Assembly (NCBI GenBank): GCA_003139355.1
Contig: PLIM01000095.1
Location: forward strand, 1 to 38,943
Length of the DNA: 38,943 nt
Direction of reading: 5' to 3'
Source of the DNA: Acidimicrobiaceae bacterium
GTDB lineage: Bacteria > Actinomycetota > Acidimicrobiia > Acidimicrobiales > Bog-793
The translations under genes were made by a program, and so were the position numbers. How positions within the stretch are numbered: position 1 is the first letter of the stretch; every line of letters starts with the position of its first letter. The notes beneath the pieces were generated by a model. The model was not told the origin of the DNA, did no database searches, and was given only the letters and a program-made list of their open reading frames with translations. Positions 9,676-19,211 of the stretch are shown piece after piece.

Positions 9676-10319
9676 TGCCACACTTGTCCTGCGACAACCG
9701 CGCCAAGGCCGAGGCGATCGTGGCCTGCTATCCGCAGCGACGCTCCGCGCTCATCCCCTTGTGCCATCTGGCACAAGCTCAGGACGGCTGGCTCACCCCC
9801 GCGGCGATGGAGGAGATCGCCGAGTTGGTGGGGTGCACGCCTGCCGAGGTGCGAGGCACTGCGAGCTTCTACGACATGCTGCACACTGAGCCGGTCGGCC
9901 GACACGTCGTCACCGTCTGCACGAACATCGCCTGCATGCTCGCCGGAGCCTACGAGGTCCTCGATCACGCAGCGGCCGCGCTTGGGATCTCTGTGGGCGA
10001 GACGACGGCCGACGGCGAATTCACCCTCGAAGAAGCCGAGTGCCTCGCGGGCTGCGACAACGCCCCGTGTGTGCAGGTGAACCACCGTTTCTTCGGCCCG
10101 CTCGACCCCGACGGGTTCGACGCTCTCGCAGAGGACCTGCGCTCGGGCCGCCTCGCCGACAAGGTGCCCGCGCACGGGATCTTGAGCCGAGTCGATCGCA
10201 GTGTCGGTCTTCCCGGCAAGGCGGCCAGATCGGGGACCGGGGCCCGGGCGGCGGGCTCAGCGGCCGGCCAGGGGTCGGGCTCAGCGGCCGGCCCAGAAAC
10301 GGGAGCAGGACCCGAGTGA
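9675..10319 (+). CDS. nuoE: NADH-quinone oxidoreductase subunit E
   Basis: [2Fe-2S] ligands in VCTNIACM and ECLAGCDNAPC; TGATG overlap with nuoD. Confidence 0.94.
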   Translation: MPHLSCDNRAKAEAIVACYPQRRSALIPLCHLAQAQDGWLTPAAMEEIAELVGCTPAEVRGTASFYDMLHTEPVGRHVVTVCTNIACMLAGAYEVLDHAAAALGISVGETTADGEFTLEEAECLAGCDNAPCVQVNHRFFGPLDPDGFDALAEDLRSGRLADKVPAHGILSRVDRSVGLPGKAARSGTGARAAGSAAGQGSGSAAGPETGAGPE

Positions 10320-11638
10320 TCACCCAAGCGCCTCGGATCGTCACGTCGCGGGTGGAGCTTGCAGACTGCTTCACGCTCGAGCGCCACCTGGCCACCGGTG
10401 GCTATGAAGGCCTCCGCAAGGCGTTGTCGATGCCACCTCCGGACGTCGCCGCCGAAGTCAACAAGGCGAGCCTGCTGGGACGCGGTGGAGCCGGCTTCCC
10501 CGCAGGCCGAAAGTGGTCGATGCTGCGCCAGGCCCAGACGCGCTACCTCGTGGTGAACGGTGACGAGAGCGAGCCGGCGACCTTCAAGGATCACATGCTC
10601 ATCGAGCGCGACCCGCACCAGATCATCGAGGGGACCGCGATCGCGGCCTACGCGACCGGCGTGGAGCAGGCGTTCATCTACTGCCGGGGAGAGTTCGCCC
10701 TCGGCTTGGAACGCCTGCAGCAGGCGTGCAACGAGGCCTACGCCTACGGAGCGCTCGGTGCCGACGTCCTCGGTACCGGCTACGCGCTGGATGTCGTGAT
10801 CCATCCCGGTGCCGGCGCCTACATATGCGGCGAGGAGACGGCGCTCCTGGAGAGCCTCGAGGGCAAGCGCGGTTTCCCGCGGATCAAGCCGCCGTTCTTT
10901 CCCGCTGCCGTGGGCCTGTACGGGGAGCCGACGGTCGTCAACAACGTCGAGACCATCTCCAACCTGCCTTGGATCATCACCCACGGAGGCGATGCGTTCG
11001 CAGCCCTCGGCGAGGGGTCCTCGGCCGGGACCCGGCTCTTCGCCCTTTCCGGGCGCGTCGAACACCCTGGGTGGTTCGAGATCGAGATGTCGAAGACGAC
11101 ATTCAGGGACCTCATCTACGACCCGTCGCTAGGCGGTGGCATACGGGGCGGCAACCCGTTGCGGGCGTTCATTCCCGGCGGCGTCTCGGCACCGTGGTTC
11201 GGCCCGGACCAGCTCGATCTGAAGCTGAACCAGGATGCGGTAGGGCAGGCCGGCTCGATGCTCGGGTCGGGGTCGGTCGTCGTGATGGACTCCGACACGT
11301 GCCCGGTTCGGGCAGCGTGGCGCATCGCCCGGTTCTTCCATCGCGAGTCGTGCGGTCAGTGCACGCCGTGCAGGGAGGGGAGCGGCTGGATCGAGAAGAT
11401 CATGCACCGCCTCGAGCAGGGCCTCGGCCGCGAGCAGGACATCGACCTCGTGCTCGACGCGTGCGACAACATCTCGCCCGGACTTTCATGGCCGCCGAAG
11501 CAGACGACGATCTGCGTGTTCGGCCCGTCCATTCCCTCCGCGATCGTCTCGGTGGCCAGGATGTTCCGCGACGAGATGCTTGTGCATGTGAAAGACGGCG
11601 GTTGCCCGTTCCCTCCGGACGCGGTGCGCCGTGGCTGA
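10316..11638 (+). CDS. nuoF: NADH-quinone oxidoreductase subunit F
   Basis: GRGGAGFPAGRKW (NADH/FMN), AYICGEETALLESLEG, ESCGQCTPCREG (N3 cluster); GTG start overlaps nuoE. Confidence 0.95.
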   Translation: MITQAPRIVTSRVELADCFTLERHLATGGYEGLRKALSMPPPDVAAEVNKASLLGRGGAGFPAGRKWSMLRQAQTRYLVVNGDESEPATFKDHMLIERDPHQIIEGTAIAAYATGVEQAFIYCRGEFALGLERLQQACNEAYAYGALGADVLGTGYALDVVIHPGAGAYICGEETALLESLEGKRGFPRIKPPFFPAAVGLYGEPTVVNNVETISNLPWIITHGGDAFAALGEGSSAGTRLFALSGRVEHPGWFEIEMSKTTFRDLIYDPSLGGGIRGGNPLRAFIPGGVSAPWFGPDQLDLKLNQDAVGQAGSMLGSGSVVVMDSDTCPVRAAWRIARFFHRESCGQCTPCREGSGWIEKIMHRLEQGLGREQDIDLVLDACDNISPGLSWPPKQTTICVFGPSIPSAIVSVARMFRDEMLVHVKDGGCPFPPDAVRRG

Positions 11639-14297
11639 CGCCGTCGAGGGCCAGGTGGGCATATCCATCACCGTGGACGGGCGCGTACTGGAGGCGCAAG
11701 AGGGCGAGTTCATCATCTCGGCGGCAGAGCGGGCCGGGATCTTCATCCCGCGCTTTTGCTACCACCCGCGGATGAAGTCGGTCGGCATGTGCCGGATGTG
11801 CCTGGTCGAGGTCTCCGGTCCTCGGGGCGCCAGCCTCCAGCCGGCGTGCTTCGTCGAGGTGGCCGACGGCCAGGAGGTCTTCACGCAGTCAGAGGCGGCC
11901 CGCAAGGCCCAGGAAGGCGTGCTCGAGTTCCTCCTCCTCAACCACCCGCTGGACTGTCCGGTCTGCGACAAGGGAGGCGAATGCCCCCTCCAGGACCAGT
12001 CGGTGTCCCACGGACCGGGAGAGAGTCGATTCGTCGAAGAGAAACGGCACTGGGCCAAGCCCATCGAGATCGGCCCACTTGTGCTGCTCGATCGGGAGCG
12101 GTGCATCCAATGCGCGCGCTGCACCCGTTTTGCGAAAGAGTTGGCGGGTGAGCCGTTCATCGACTTCGCGGAACGCGGCGACCGCATCGAGGTCGCGATC
12201 TATCCCGGTGAACCCTTCACGTCCTACTTCGGTGGCAACACGGTCCAGATCTGCCCGGTCGGCGCGCTCACTGCGACGCCGTACCGCTTCAAGTCCCGGC
12301 CGTGGGACCTCGAGCAGGTCGAGACGACCTGCACTACGTGCGCGGTCGGCTGCCGCATGGTCGCTCAGTCATCGGCGGGCGCGCTCGTCCGGTACCTCGG
12401 CGTCGACTCCGAACCGGTGAACCAGAGCTGGCTGTGCGACCGGGGTCGCTTCGGTTTCGAGGCCGTGGAGGCGTCCGGGCGTCTCAGCCAGCCGCTAGTC
12501 AGGCGTGAGGCGGACCTCGTCCCCGCCACATGGCACGAGGCGCTGAGTGCCGTCGCGGACGCCATCCTCGAGACGCTCGCGAGCTCCGGGACGCGGGCGG
12601 TAGGCGTGATCGGCGGCTCCAGGCTCGCGAACGAGGACGCGTACGCCTGGGTCCGACTCGCGAAAGGCGTCATCGGCACGGACAATTTCGACGCTCAGCT
12701 AGGGGACGGCCTGCCCGCCGAGCTCGTCGCGAGCCTGCCGCGCGCCACGATCGAGGAGACGATCGCAGCGAGCACCGTCATCGTCCTCGCCGGCGACCTG
12801 CGTGAGGAGCTGCCGGTGCTGTACCTGAGGCTGCGCGAGGCCGCAGCGAACGAGGGGCTGCGCGTCCTCGACTGCTCGCCGGTTGCAACCGGGCTGCGCT
12901 CGGTGGCCACCTGGCTCCCCTGCACGCCCGGCGGGGCAATTGAGCTCGCGCGTTCTCTCGTGGCCACAGAGCCCGGTGACGGCGTCGTCGTGGTGCTCGG
13001 CCGGCCGTCGCTCGCCGAGCCTGCAGAGCAGGTCGCCGCCGCGGCAGGTGTGTTCGCCGCCGCCTGGCCACACGCCCGCTTCCTCCCGGCGCTCCGGCGG
13101 GGCAACGTGCACGGCGCCATCGACCTCGGGTGCGCCCCCGGGTTGCTCCCCGGACGAGTCGGCCTCGAGGAGGGCCGCGCCTTGTTCACCCAGCAGTGGG
13201 GCTCGGTGCCCGCAGAACGTGGGCTCGACACGGCCGGGATGCTCGAGGCTGCAGCGTCCGGTGAGCTCAACACACTCGTGCTCCTCGGCGCGGACCCGCT
13301 GTCGGATTTTCCCGATCGCGAGCTCGCCACTAGGGCGCTCGAGCGTGTCGACTTCCTCGTGGCGGTGGGCACGACGCTCGATGCCTCGTCGATGCTCGCG
13401 GACGTCGTGTTGCCGGCAGCTGGGTACGCGGAGCGCGGAGGCACCACGACGAACATGGAAGGTCGCGTCTCGCGGCTCGCGGCAAAGGTCGTCCCTCCCG
13501 GCGTGGCCCGCGCCGATTGGGTGATCGCGACCGAGCTCGCGGATCGTCTCGGCGCCGATCTCGGTTTCGAGTCCTTGGACGGGATCTGGGCCGAGATCGA
13601 GCGGGTCGCCCCGGCACATTCCGGTTGCGCGGGCGCCGCGCTCGCTGAACCTGATGCGGCCGACGGCATCGTCATCCCGCTCAAAGTCGCATCGGTGCAG
13701 CTCACCCGCCACCCGAGGAGGCTCGACCCGATCGCGACACCCGGGATCGAGTCGGTAGAGGAGCAGGGTGCGCCGCTGGCCGCGGGGGCGGCGAGGTCAC
13801 CGGGCGTCGAGCCCGGTGCTGACGAAGAGGGCCTCCGCGACGAAGAGGGTCTCCGCGAGGAGGTCGCGCCTGTCGCCACGAGCGTGCCCGACGGCAGTCG
13901 ACCCCCGAGCTTGCTGCGGTTCGACCCGGACGCATGGACGGCCCCCTCGCCGGTTCCGCCTGTCGACCAGGACTCCTGGCGCCTCGTCGTTCGGCGTGGG
14001 CTGTACGACCACGGCACGCTCGTGCAGTCAGCCGCGTCGCTCGCGCCATTGGCTCGACCCCAAGAGCTGCATCTTTGTCCTCAGGAGATGGAGCAGCTCG
14101 GCATCGAGCCCGGTGACGAGGTGAAGGTGCGCTCGTCCCGCGGCGAGCTCGCCGTCGCGGCGGTCGCCGACGATGGTGTCCCTGGCAAGGTGGCTCTTCT
14201 CCAGTTCAATGCGACCCCCGTCCATGAGGCCAGTGCCTCCGCGCTCATCGACTCCTCGGCCCTGGCGATCGACGTCCACGTGGAACCGGTGACCTGA
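11631..14297 (+). CDS. nuoG: NADH-quinone oxidoreductase subunit G
   Basis: ferredoxin-like FCYHPRMKSVGMCRMCLVE, CPVCDKGGECPLQD, CIQCARCTRFAKEL; CTTCAVGC...C site; molybdopterin-oxidoreductase-like C-terminus. Confidence 0.95.
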   Translation: MADAVEGQVGISITVDGRVLEAQEGEFIISAAERAGIFIPRFCYHPRMKSVGMCRMCLVEVSGPRGASLQPACFVEVADGQEVFTQSEAARKAQEGVLEFLLLNHPLDCPVCDKGGECPLQDQSVSHGPGESRFVEEKRHWAKPIEIGPLVLLDRERCIQCARCTRFAKELAGEPFIDFAERGDRIEVAIYPGEPFTSYFGGNTVQICPVGALTATPYRFKSRPWDLEQVETTCTTCAVGCRMVAQSSAGALVRYLGVDSEPVNQSWLCDRGRFGFEAVEASGRLSQPLVRREADLVPATWHEALSAVADAILETLASSGTRAVGVIGGSRLANEDAYAWVRLAKGVIGTDNFDAQLGDGLPAELVASLPRATIEETIAASTVIVLAGDLREELPVLYLRLREAAANEGLRVLDCSPVATGLRSVATWLPCTPGGAIELARSLVATEPGDGVVVVLGRPSLAEPAEQVAAAAGVFAAAWPHARFLPALRRGNVHGAIDLGCAPGLLPGRVGLEEGRALFTQQWGSVPAERGLDTAGMLEAAASGELNTLVLLGADPLSDFPDRELATRALERVDFLVAVGTTLDASSMLADVVLPAAGYAERGGTTTNMEGRVSRLAAKVVPPGVARADWVIATELADRLGADLGFESLDGIWAEIERVAPAHSGCAGAALAEPDAADGIVIPLKVASVQLTRHPRRLDPIATPGIESVEEQGAPLAAGAARSPGVEPGADEEGLRDEEGLREEVAPVATSVPDGSRPPSLLRFDPDAWTAPSPVPPVDQDSWRLVVRRGLYDHGTLVQSAASLAPLARPQELHLCPQEMEQLGIEPGDEVKVRSSRGELAVAAVADDGVPGKVALLQFNATPVHEASASALIDSSALAIDVHVEPVT

Positions 14298-15511
14298 TGG
14301 CCGATCCGCTCTTTGCTCACGGGGTCGATCTCGGCGTGGTGGTGATCGTCGCGGTCAAGGTCCTCGTCATCTTCGGAGTGCTGCTCGTCTCGGTGATGAT
14401 GATGATCTGGTTCGAGCGCAAGGTCATCTCCGACATGCAGAACCGGGTCGGGCCGGACCGAGCCGGCCCCTTCGGCGTCCTCCAGACGCTCGCTGACGGC
14501 ATCAAGCTGTTCTTCAAGGAAGACCTGCTGCCCGATCAGGCGGACCGCTTCGTGTTCAAGTTGGCGCCGTACCTGGCGTTGCTGCCGGCCCTTTTGATCT
14601 TCACGATCGTCCCGGTCGGCGGCGTGGTGACCATCGCCCACCACGTGGTCGAGCTGCAGGTGGCCGATCCACCGATCGGCATCTTGTTCCTGCTCGCGTT
14701 GTCGTCGGTGTCGGTCTACGGGACGATGCTGGCGGGCTGGTCCTCCGGCTCGAAGTACCCGCTCCTCGGATCGATCCGAGCTTCGGCGCAGATGATCTCG
14801 TACGAGGCCGCCATGGGCCTGATCGTCGCCATGGTGATCATCGTCACGCACTCGCTGTCGACACGGGCGATCGTTGACTCCCAGGCGGCCAGCTTCCTCC
14901 ACTGGAACATCTTCCGCCTCGGGATCCTGCCGTTCCCGCTGTTCCTCGTGGCCGTGACCGCGGAGCTCAACCGCCCGCCCTTCGACTTGGCCGAGGGCGA
15001 GCAGGAGCTTGTCGGAGGGTTCCATACCGAGTACTCGTCGCTGCGTTTCGCCCTGTTCTACATGGCCGAGTTCATGAACACGATCACGATGTCGGCCGTG
15101 ATGGTGACGCTGTTCTTCGGTGGCCCGGACGGCCCCGGATTCCACTTCCTCCGCTGGCTGTGGCCGATCGTGTGGTTCGCCGGCAAGACCGTCGTGTTCC
15201 TGTACGTCTACGTCTGGATCCGCGCCGCCCTGCCTCGGCTCCGCTACGACCAGCTCATGGGCCTTGGCTGGAAGGTCCTCATCCCGTTCTCGCTCGGATG
15301 GCTGCTGGTCGTGGCGGCGTTCCGGGCCGGCACGATCTGGGGCCTTGCGGTCTTTGCCGGTTCAGCCATCGCCGCCGGCGGTCTCTGGCAGGCCATCCGC
15401 GTCGGGCAAGCGCGCCGCGAGGCGCTGGAGGAAGGCTCGGTCGGCTGGCGAGCGCAGACGGCGGCTGATGCGCACCTGCGGGCTGTCCCTGAACCTGACG
15501 GAGGCGGGTGA
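14297..15511 (+). CDS. nuoH: NADH-quinone oxidoreductase subunit H
   Basis: ERKVISDMQNRVGPDRAGPFGVLQTLADGIKLFFKED; ELNRPPFDLAEGEQELVGGFHTEYS. Confidence 0.96.
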   Translation: MADPLFAHGVDLGVVVIVAVKVLVIFGVLLVSVMMMIWFERKVISDMQNRVGPDRAGPFGVLQTLADGIKLFFKEDLLPDQADRFVFKLAPYLALLPALLIFTIVPVGGVVTIAHHVVELQVADPPIGILFLLALSSVSVYGTMLAGWSSGSKYPLLGSIRASAQMISYEAAMGLIVAMVIIVTHSLSTRAIVDSQAASFLHWNIFRLGILPFPLFLVAVTAELNRPPFDLAEGEQELVGGFHTEYSSLRFALFYMAEFMNTITMSAVMVTLFFGGPDGPGFHFLRWLWPIVWFAGKTVVFLYVYVWIRAALPRLRYDQLMGLGWKVLIPFSLGWLLVVAAFRAGTIWGLAVFAGSAIAAGGLWQAIRVGQARREALEEGSVGWRAQTAADAHLRAVPEPDGGG

Positions 15512-16221
15512 TGGCTGGAAAGCCGCCCAAGAAGAGGTCGCTCGGGTTCTTCGGTGGCTTTGCCGTGACCCTGAAGCAGGTCGCCGAACCGAGGGTCACG
15601 ACGCCTTACCCGGCCGAGAAAGTGGCCAAGCCGCCCCGGCTTCATGGTCGTCACGTCCTCAACCGTTACGAGGACGGGATGGAGAAGTGCATCGGATGCG
15701 AGCTGTGTGCCGCTGTTTGCCCGGCGGACTGCATCTACGTGCGCGGTCTCGACAACCCGCCCGACGCGCCGGTGTCGCCAGGCGAGCGATACGGCTTCGT
15801 CTACGAGATCAACTATTTGCGTTGCATCCACTGCGACCTGTGCGTGGAGGCGTGCCCGACCGAAGCGATCACCGAGACGAAGATGTTCGAGTTCTCCTTC
15901 ACGAACCGCTCCGACGCCATCTACACCAAGCAAGAGCTGGTGGTCGACGACGACGGCCTCCCCCGTCACCTCCCGTGGGAGGACTGGCGACCGGGTGAAG
16001 ACGAGCACACGTCCGGCTGGATGAGGGCGACATCGCCGTCAGGCGCCGTCGAATACGAGGGCACAGAGCAGTGGTCAGCTGAGCTGGGCTATGGCGTCCG
16101 TGCGCCGGAGGGCGGCCAGAGTGGCAAGCGCAACGACGTGGCCACGGGGAACATCTCGATCAGGGCGGTCGAACGGGACAAGATCTCGCGGCGTTTCGGC
16201 GGCAGGGTGCGCGGCACATGA
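15511..16221 (+). CDS. nuoI: NADH-quinone oxidoreductase subunit I
   Basis: two 4Fe-4S motifs CIGCELCAAVCP and CIHCDLCVEACP; SD ggagg upstream of ATG. Confidence 0.95.
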   Translation: MAGKPPKKRSLGFFGGFAVTLKQVAEPRVTTPYPAEKVAKPPRLHGRHVLNRYEDGMEKCIGCELCAAVCPADCIYVRGLDNPPDAPVSPGERYGFVYEINYLRCIHCDLCVEACPTEAITETKMFEFSFTNRSDAIYTKQELVVDDDGLPRHLPWEDWRPGEDEHTSGWMRATSPSGAVEYEGTEQWSAELGYGVRAPEGGQSGKRNDVATGNISIRAVERDKISRRFGGRVRGT

Positions 16222-17006
16222 CCAACGTGCTTGCGGCTGCCACCATCCCCGATGCGGTCACCTTCGTGTTCGCCGCGGTCATCTGCGTCGTGGGCGCCCT
16301 CGGCGTGGTGCTGGCGCGCAACCCGGTCCACTCGGCTCTCATGCTCGTCATGACCCTGTTCGGCGTGGCGGTGCTCTTTGTCGAGGAAGACGCGCAGTTC
16401 CTCGCCGCGGTGCAGGTCATCGTCTACGCCGGTGCGATCGTCGTGCTGTTCCTGTTCGTCATCATGCTGCTTGGTGTCGACCAGAGGGAGGCCATTGAAC
16501 GAGATCCGCTCCCAGCCCAGCGGCCCATCGCCATCTGCCTCGGGATCCTCGGGCTCGCAGAGGTGCTCCTCCTGGCGCGAGGACGGTGGCCTACCGGCGC
16601 ACGATCGGTGAGCGGAGCGCTCGGCAGCCCGGCCAACAACGTGCAACTGATCGGTCGGTCGGTCTTCACGACTTATCTGCTGGCCTTCGAGGTGACCTCC
16701 GCCCTGCTCGTCGTCGCCGTGGTCGGCGCGGTCGTGCTCGCGCGCCGGCCCCGTCACGCGCCAGGCGACGACGATGCGCCGCTCGGAGCCATCGCCGAGC
16801 ACGACGAGGACCTCGACGGCCCGGAGGCCGCGGACCCGGAGGCTACGGACCCGGAGGCCACGGACCCGATGGTCACCGGCCCGGATGCCACAGATGCGGG
16901 GTCCTCTGATGCCGAGGCGGGCGGAGCCGAGGCTGGCGCTGGCGCGGCGGGCGCTGGCGAGGCGGGCGACGGCGAGCTCGCCCATTCGGAGGTCACAGGG
17001 CCATGA
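16218..17006 (+). CDS. nuoJ: NADH-quinone oxidoreductase subunit J with acidic low-complexity C-terminal tail
   Basis: [69 protein letters not shown]; followed by PEATD-type repeats. Confidence 0.93.
   Translation: MTNVLAAATIPDAVTFVFAAVICVVGALGVVLARNPVHSALMLVMTLFGVAVLFVEEDAQFLAAVQVIVYAGAIVVLFLFVIMLLGVDQREAIERDPLPAQRPIAICLGILGLAEVLLLARGRWPTGARSVSGALGSPANNVQLIGRSVFTTYLLAFEVTSALLVVAVVGAVVLARRPRHAPGDDDAPLGAIAEHDEDLDGPEAADPEATDPEATDPMVTGPDATDAGSSDAEAGGAEAGAGAAGAGEAGDGELAHSEVTGP
16821..16895 (+). repeat. 15-bp in-frame tandem repeat in nuoJ 3' end ([25 protein letters not shown])
   Basis: five consecutive 15-nt units starting CCG at 16821, 16836, 16851, 16866, 16881. Confidence 0.9.
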
Positions 17007-17308
17007 CTGTCGAAGCCTCCTGGTACCTGACACTCGCTGCGGTTCTGTTCACCATCGGCGCGGTCGGTTTGCTGATTCGCCGAAACGTGCTCGTGATGTT
17101 CATGTGCGTCGAGCTGATGCTGAACGCCGCGAACCTCACGTTTGTGACCTTCGCTCGGAGGCTGAACGACATCGCCGGCCAGACGGCGGTCTTCTTCGTG
17201 CTCGTCGTGGCGGCCGCCGAAGTGGTCGTCGGCCTCGGGATCATCGTGTCGATCTACCGCCGACGGCCCGGGGCGACCGCGGATGACATCCACGGGCTGA
17301 AGGGCTGA
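17003..17308 (+). CDS. nuoK: NADH-quinone oxidoreductase subunit K
   Basis: [45 protein letters not shown]. Confidence 0.95.
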   Translation: MTVEASWYLTLAAVLFTIGAVGLLIRRNVLVMFMCVELMLNAANLTFVTFARRLNDIAGQTAVFFVLVVAAAEVVVGLGIIVSIYRRRPGATADDIHGLKG

Positions 17309-17315
17309 GGCTCCC

Positions 17316-19211
17316 GTGCTCCGCGTCGCATTCCTCGTGCCGTTGCTCCCGCTCGCGGGCTTCGTGACCCTAGTGTTCTCCGGCCGCAGGCTCGGTAACC
17401 CGCTGGCAGGCTGGCTCGCGACCTTGACGGTCGCTGGGTCGTTCGTCGTCACGGTCGTGGTGTTCATCGGCTTGTTCCAGTTGCCGGCGACCGGCCGGTC
17501 GTACACCCAGACCTGGTTCACCTGGATCTCTGCTGGGCACCTGCATGTCGACATGGGCCTTCTCGTCGACCCGCTGTCGATGACCATGGCGGCGTTCGTG
17601 ACCGGGGTGGGAGCTCTCATCCACCTGTACTCGATCGGCTACATGGAGCACGACGAGGACTTCCCGAAGTTCTTCCTGTACATGAACCTGTTCGTGGCTG
17701 CGATGTTGCTGCTCGTGTTGGCGGACAACTTCTTGCTGCTCTTCCTCGGATGGGAAGGCGTCGGAGTCTGCTCGTACTTCCTCATCGGCTTCTGGTTCGA
17801 ACGCGACAGCGCGTCAAGCGCGGCCAAGAAGGCGATGATCTTCAACCGGATCGGGGACTCCGCCTTCCTTGTCGCGCTGTTCCTCATCTACGAGCGCACC
17901 GGCAGCCTCGAGTACCACGCGGTCTTCGCCCGCCTCGGCAGTGTCGGGGAGCCCTCGCTCGTGGCGATCGGGCTCCTGTTGTTCGCCGGCGCGGTCGGAA
18001 AGTCGGCCCAGATCCCGCTCTATCCGTGGCTGGCCGACGCGATGGAGGGCCCGACACCGGTCTCGGCGCTCATCCACGCAGCGACGATGGTGACTGCGGG
18101 CGTCTATCTCATGTGCCGCATCAATCCGATCCTCTACCGGGCGCCGGACGCGGCGCACGTCGTCGCGATCGTCGGAGCCGCGACGGCACTGCTCGGGGCG
18201 ACGATCGCCTGCGCGCAGAACGACATCAAGAAGATCCTCGCTTACTCGACGATCTCCCAGCTCGGATACATGTTCCTCGCCGCAGGCATCGGCGCGTACG
18301 ACGCCGCGATCTTCCTCATGCTCACGCACGCGTTCTACAAGGCTCTCTTGTTCTTGGGAGCCGGCTCGGTCATACACGCGATGAACGACGATCAGGACGT
18401 GAAGAGCATGGGAGCCCTCGCGCGGCTGATGCCGATCACCGCGGTGACGTTCCTCATCGGGTGGCTCTCGATCGGCGGCGTCCCTGTGCTCTCGGGCTTC
18501 TGGTCCAAGGGCGACGTGCTCCTGAACGGGTACGCGTTCAGCCCGGCGCTGTGGGTCGTTGGTGCGCTGACGGCCGTGCTCACGGCTTACTACCTCGGGC
18601 GCGCCTACCTGCTGGTGTTCCGAGGCCAGCAGCGGTGGGTCGAGGGCAGGGAGACCGGCGACGCGGCCGGGCGCAACCCGCACGACCCGTCCTGGGTCAT
18701 GTCGCTGCCCCTGGTAGTGCTCGGAGCACTGTCGGCGCTTGGGGGCCTCATCAATCTGCCGATCCATCCGGACCTCGACTTCCTCGACCGGTGGCTGAGC
18801 CCCGTGTTCGCCTCACGTCTGCTCCAGCACCACTGGGGTATCGGAGGCGTGTGGACCTTCGCGTTGGTTGACGCCGTCCTCGCGGTACTGGGAGTCGGCC
18901 TCGCGGTCGCCGTATGGGGCCGCACGTCCGAGCGCCCCGCATTCGAGCCGGTCTTCCTCCGGCGCGCCTGGTACATCGACTGGGCCTACGACCGGTTCAT
19001 CGCACGCACGTCGAGCGAGGTCGCTGTCGAGACTTCGTCGGTCGTCGAGGCGAAGGGGATCGACGGCGCCGTGAACGGGTTCGCCTGGCTCGTGCGCGCC
19101 ACCGGTCGCCAGCTCCGCAAGGTTCAGACCGGTTATGTTCGCAACTACGCGCTGGGTCTGACTGCAGGCCTCGTGCTGGTCCTCGCCTACGTGTTGACGA
19201 GGGCGTCATGA
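17316..19211 (+). CDS. nuoL: NADH-quinone oxidoreductase subunit L
   Basis: proton-pump antiporter-like; WEGVGVCSYFLIGFW, PLYPWLADAMEGPTPVSALIHAATMVTAGVYL. Confidence 0.95.
   Translation: MLRVAFLVPLLPLAGFVTLVFSGRRLGNPLAGWLATLTVAGSFVVTVVVFIGLFQLPATGRSYTQTWFTWISAGHLHVDMGLLVDPLSMTMAAFVTGVGALIHLYSIGYMEHDEDFPKFFLYMNLFVAAMLLLVLADNFLLLFLGWEGVGVCSYFLIGFWFERDSASSAAKKAMIFNRIGDSAFLVALFLIYERTGSLEYHAVFARLGSVGEPSLVAIGLLLFAGAVGKSAQIPLYPWLADAMEGPTPVSALIHAATMVTAGVYLMCRINPILYRAPDAAHVVAIVGAATALLGATIACAQNDIKKILAYSTISQLGYMFLAAGIGAYDAAIFLMLTHAFYKALLFLGAGSVIHAMNDDQDVKSMGALARLMPITAVTFLIGWLSIGGVPVLSGFWSKGDVLLNGYAFSPALWVVGALTAVLTAYYLGRAYLLVFRGQQRWVEGRETGDAAGRNPHDPSWVMSLPLVVLGALSALGGLINLPIHPDLDFLDRWLSPVFASRLLQHHWGIGGVWTFALVDAVLAVLGVGLAVAVWGRTSERPAFEPVFLRRAWYIDWAYDRFIARTSSEVAVETSSVVEAKGIDGAVNGFAWLVRATGRQLRKVQTGYVRNYALGLTAGLVLVLAYVLTRAS

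Noticed and set aside
12695-14017. 440-aa minus-strand ORF opposite nuoG
   Set aside because: Shadow ORF; Ser/Arg/Pro-rich with no domain resemblance.
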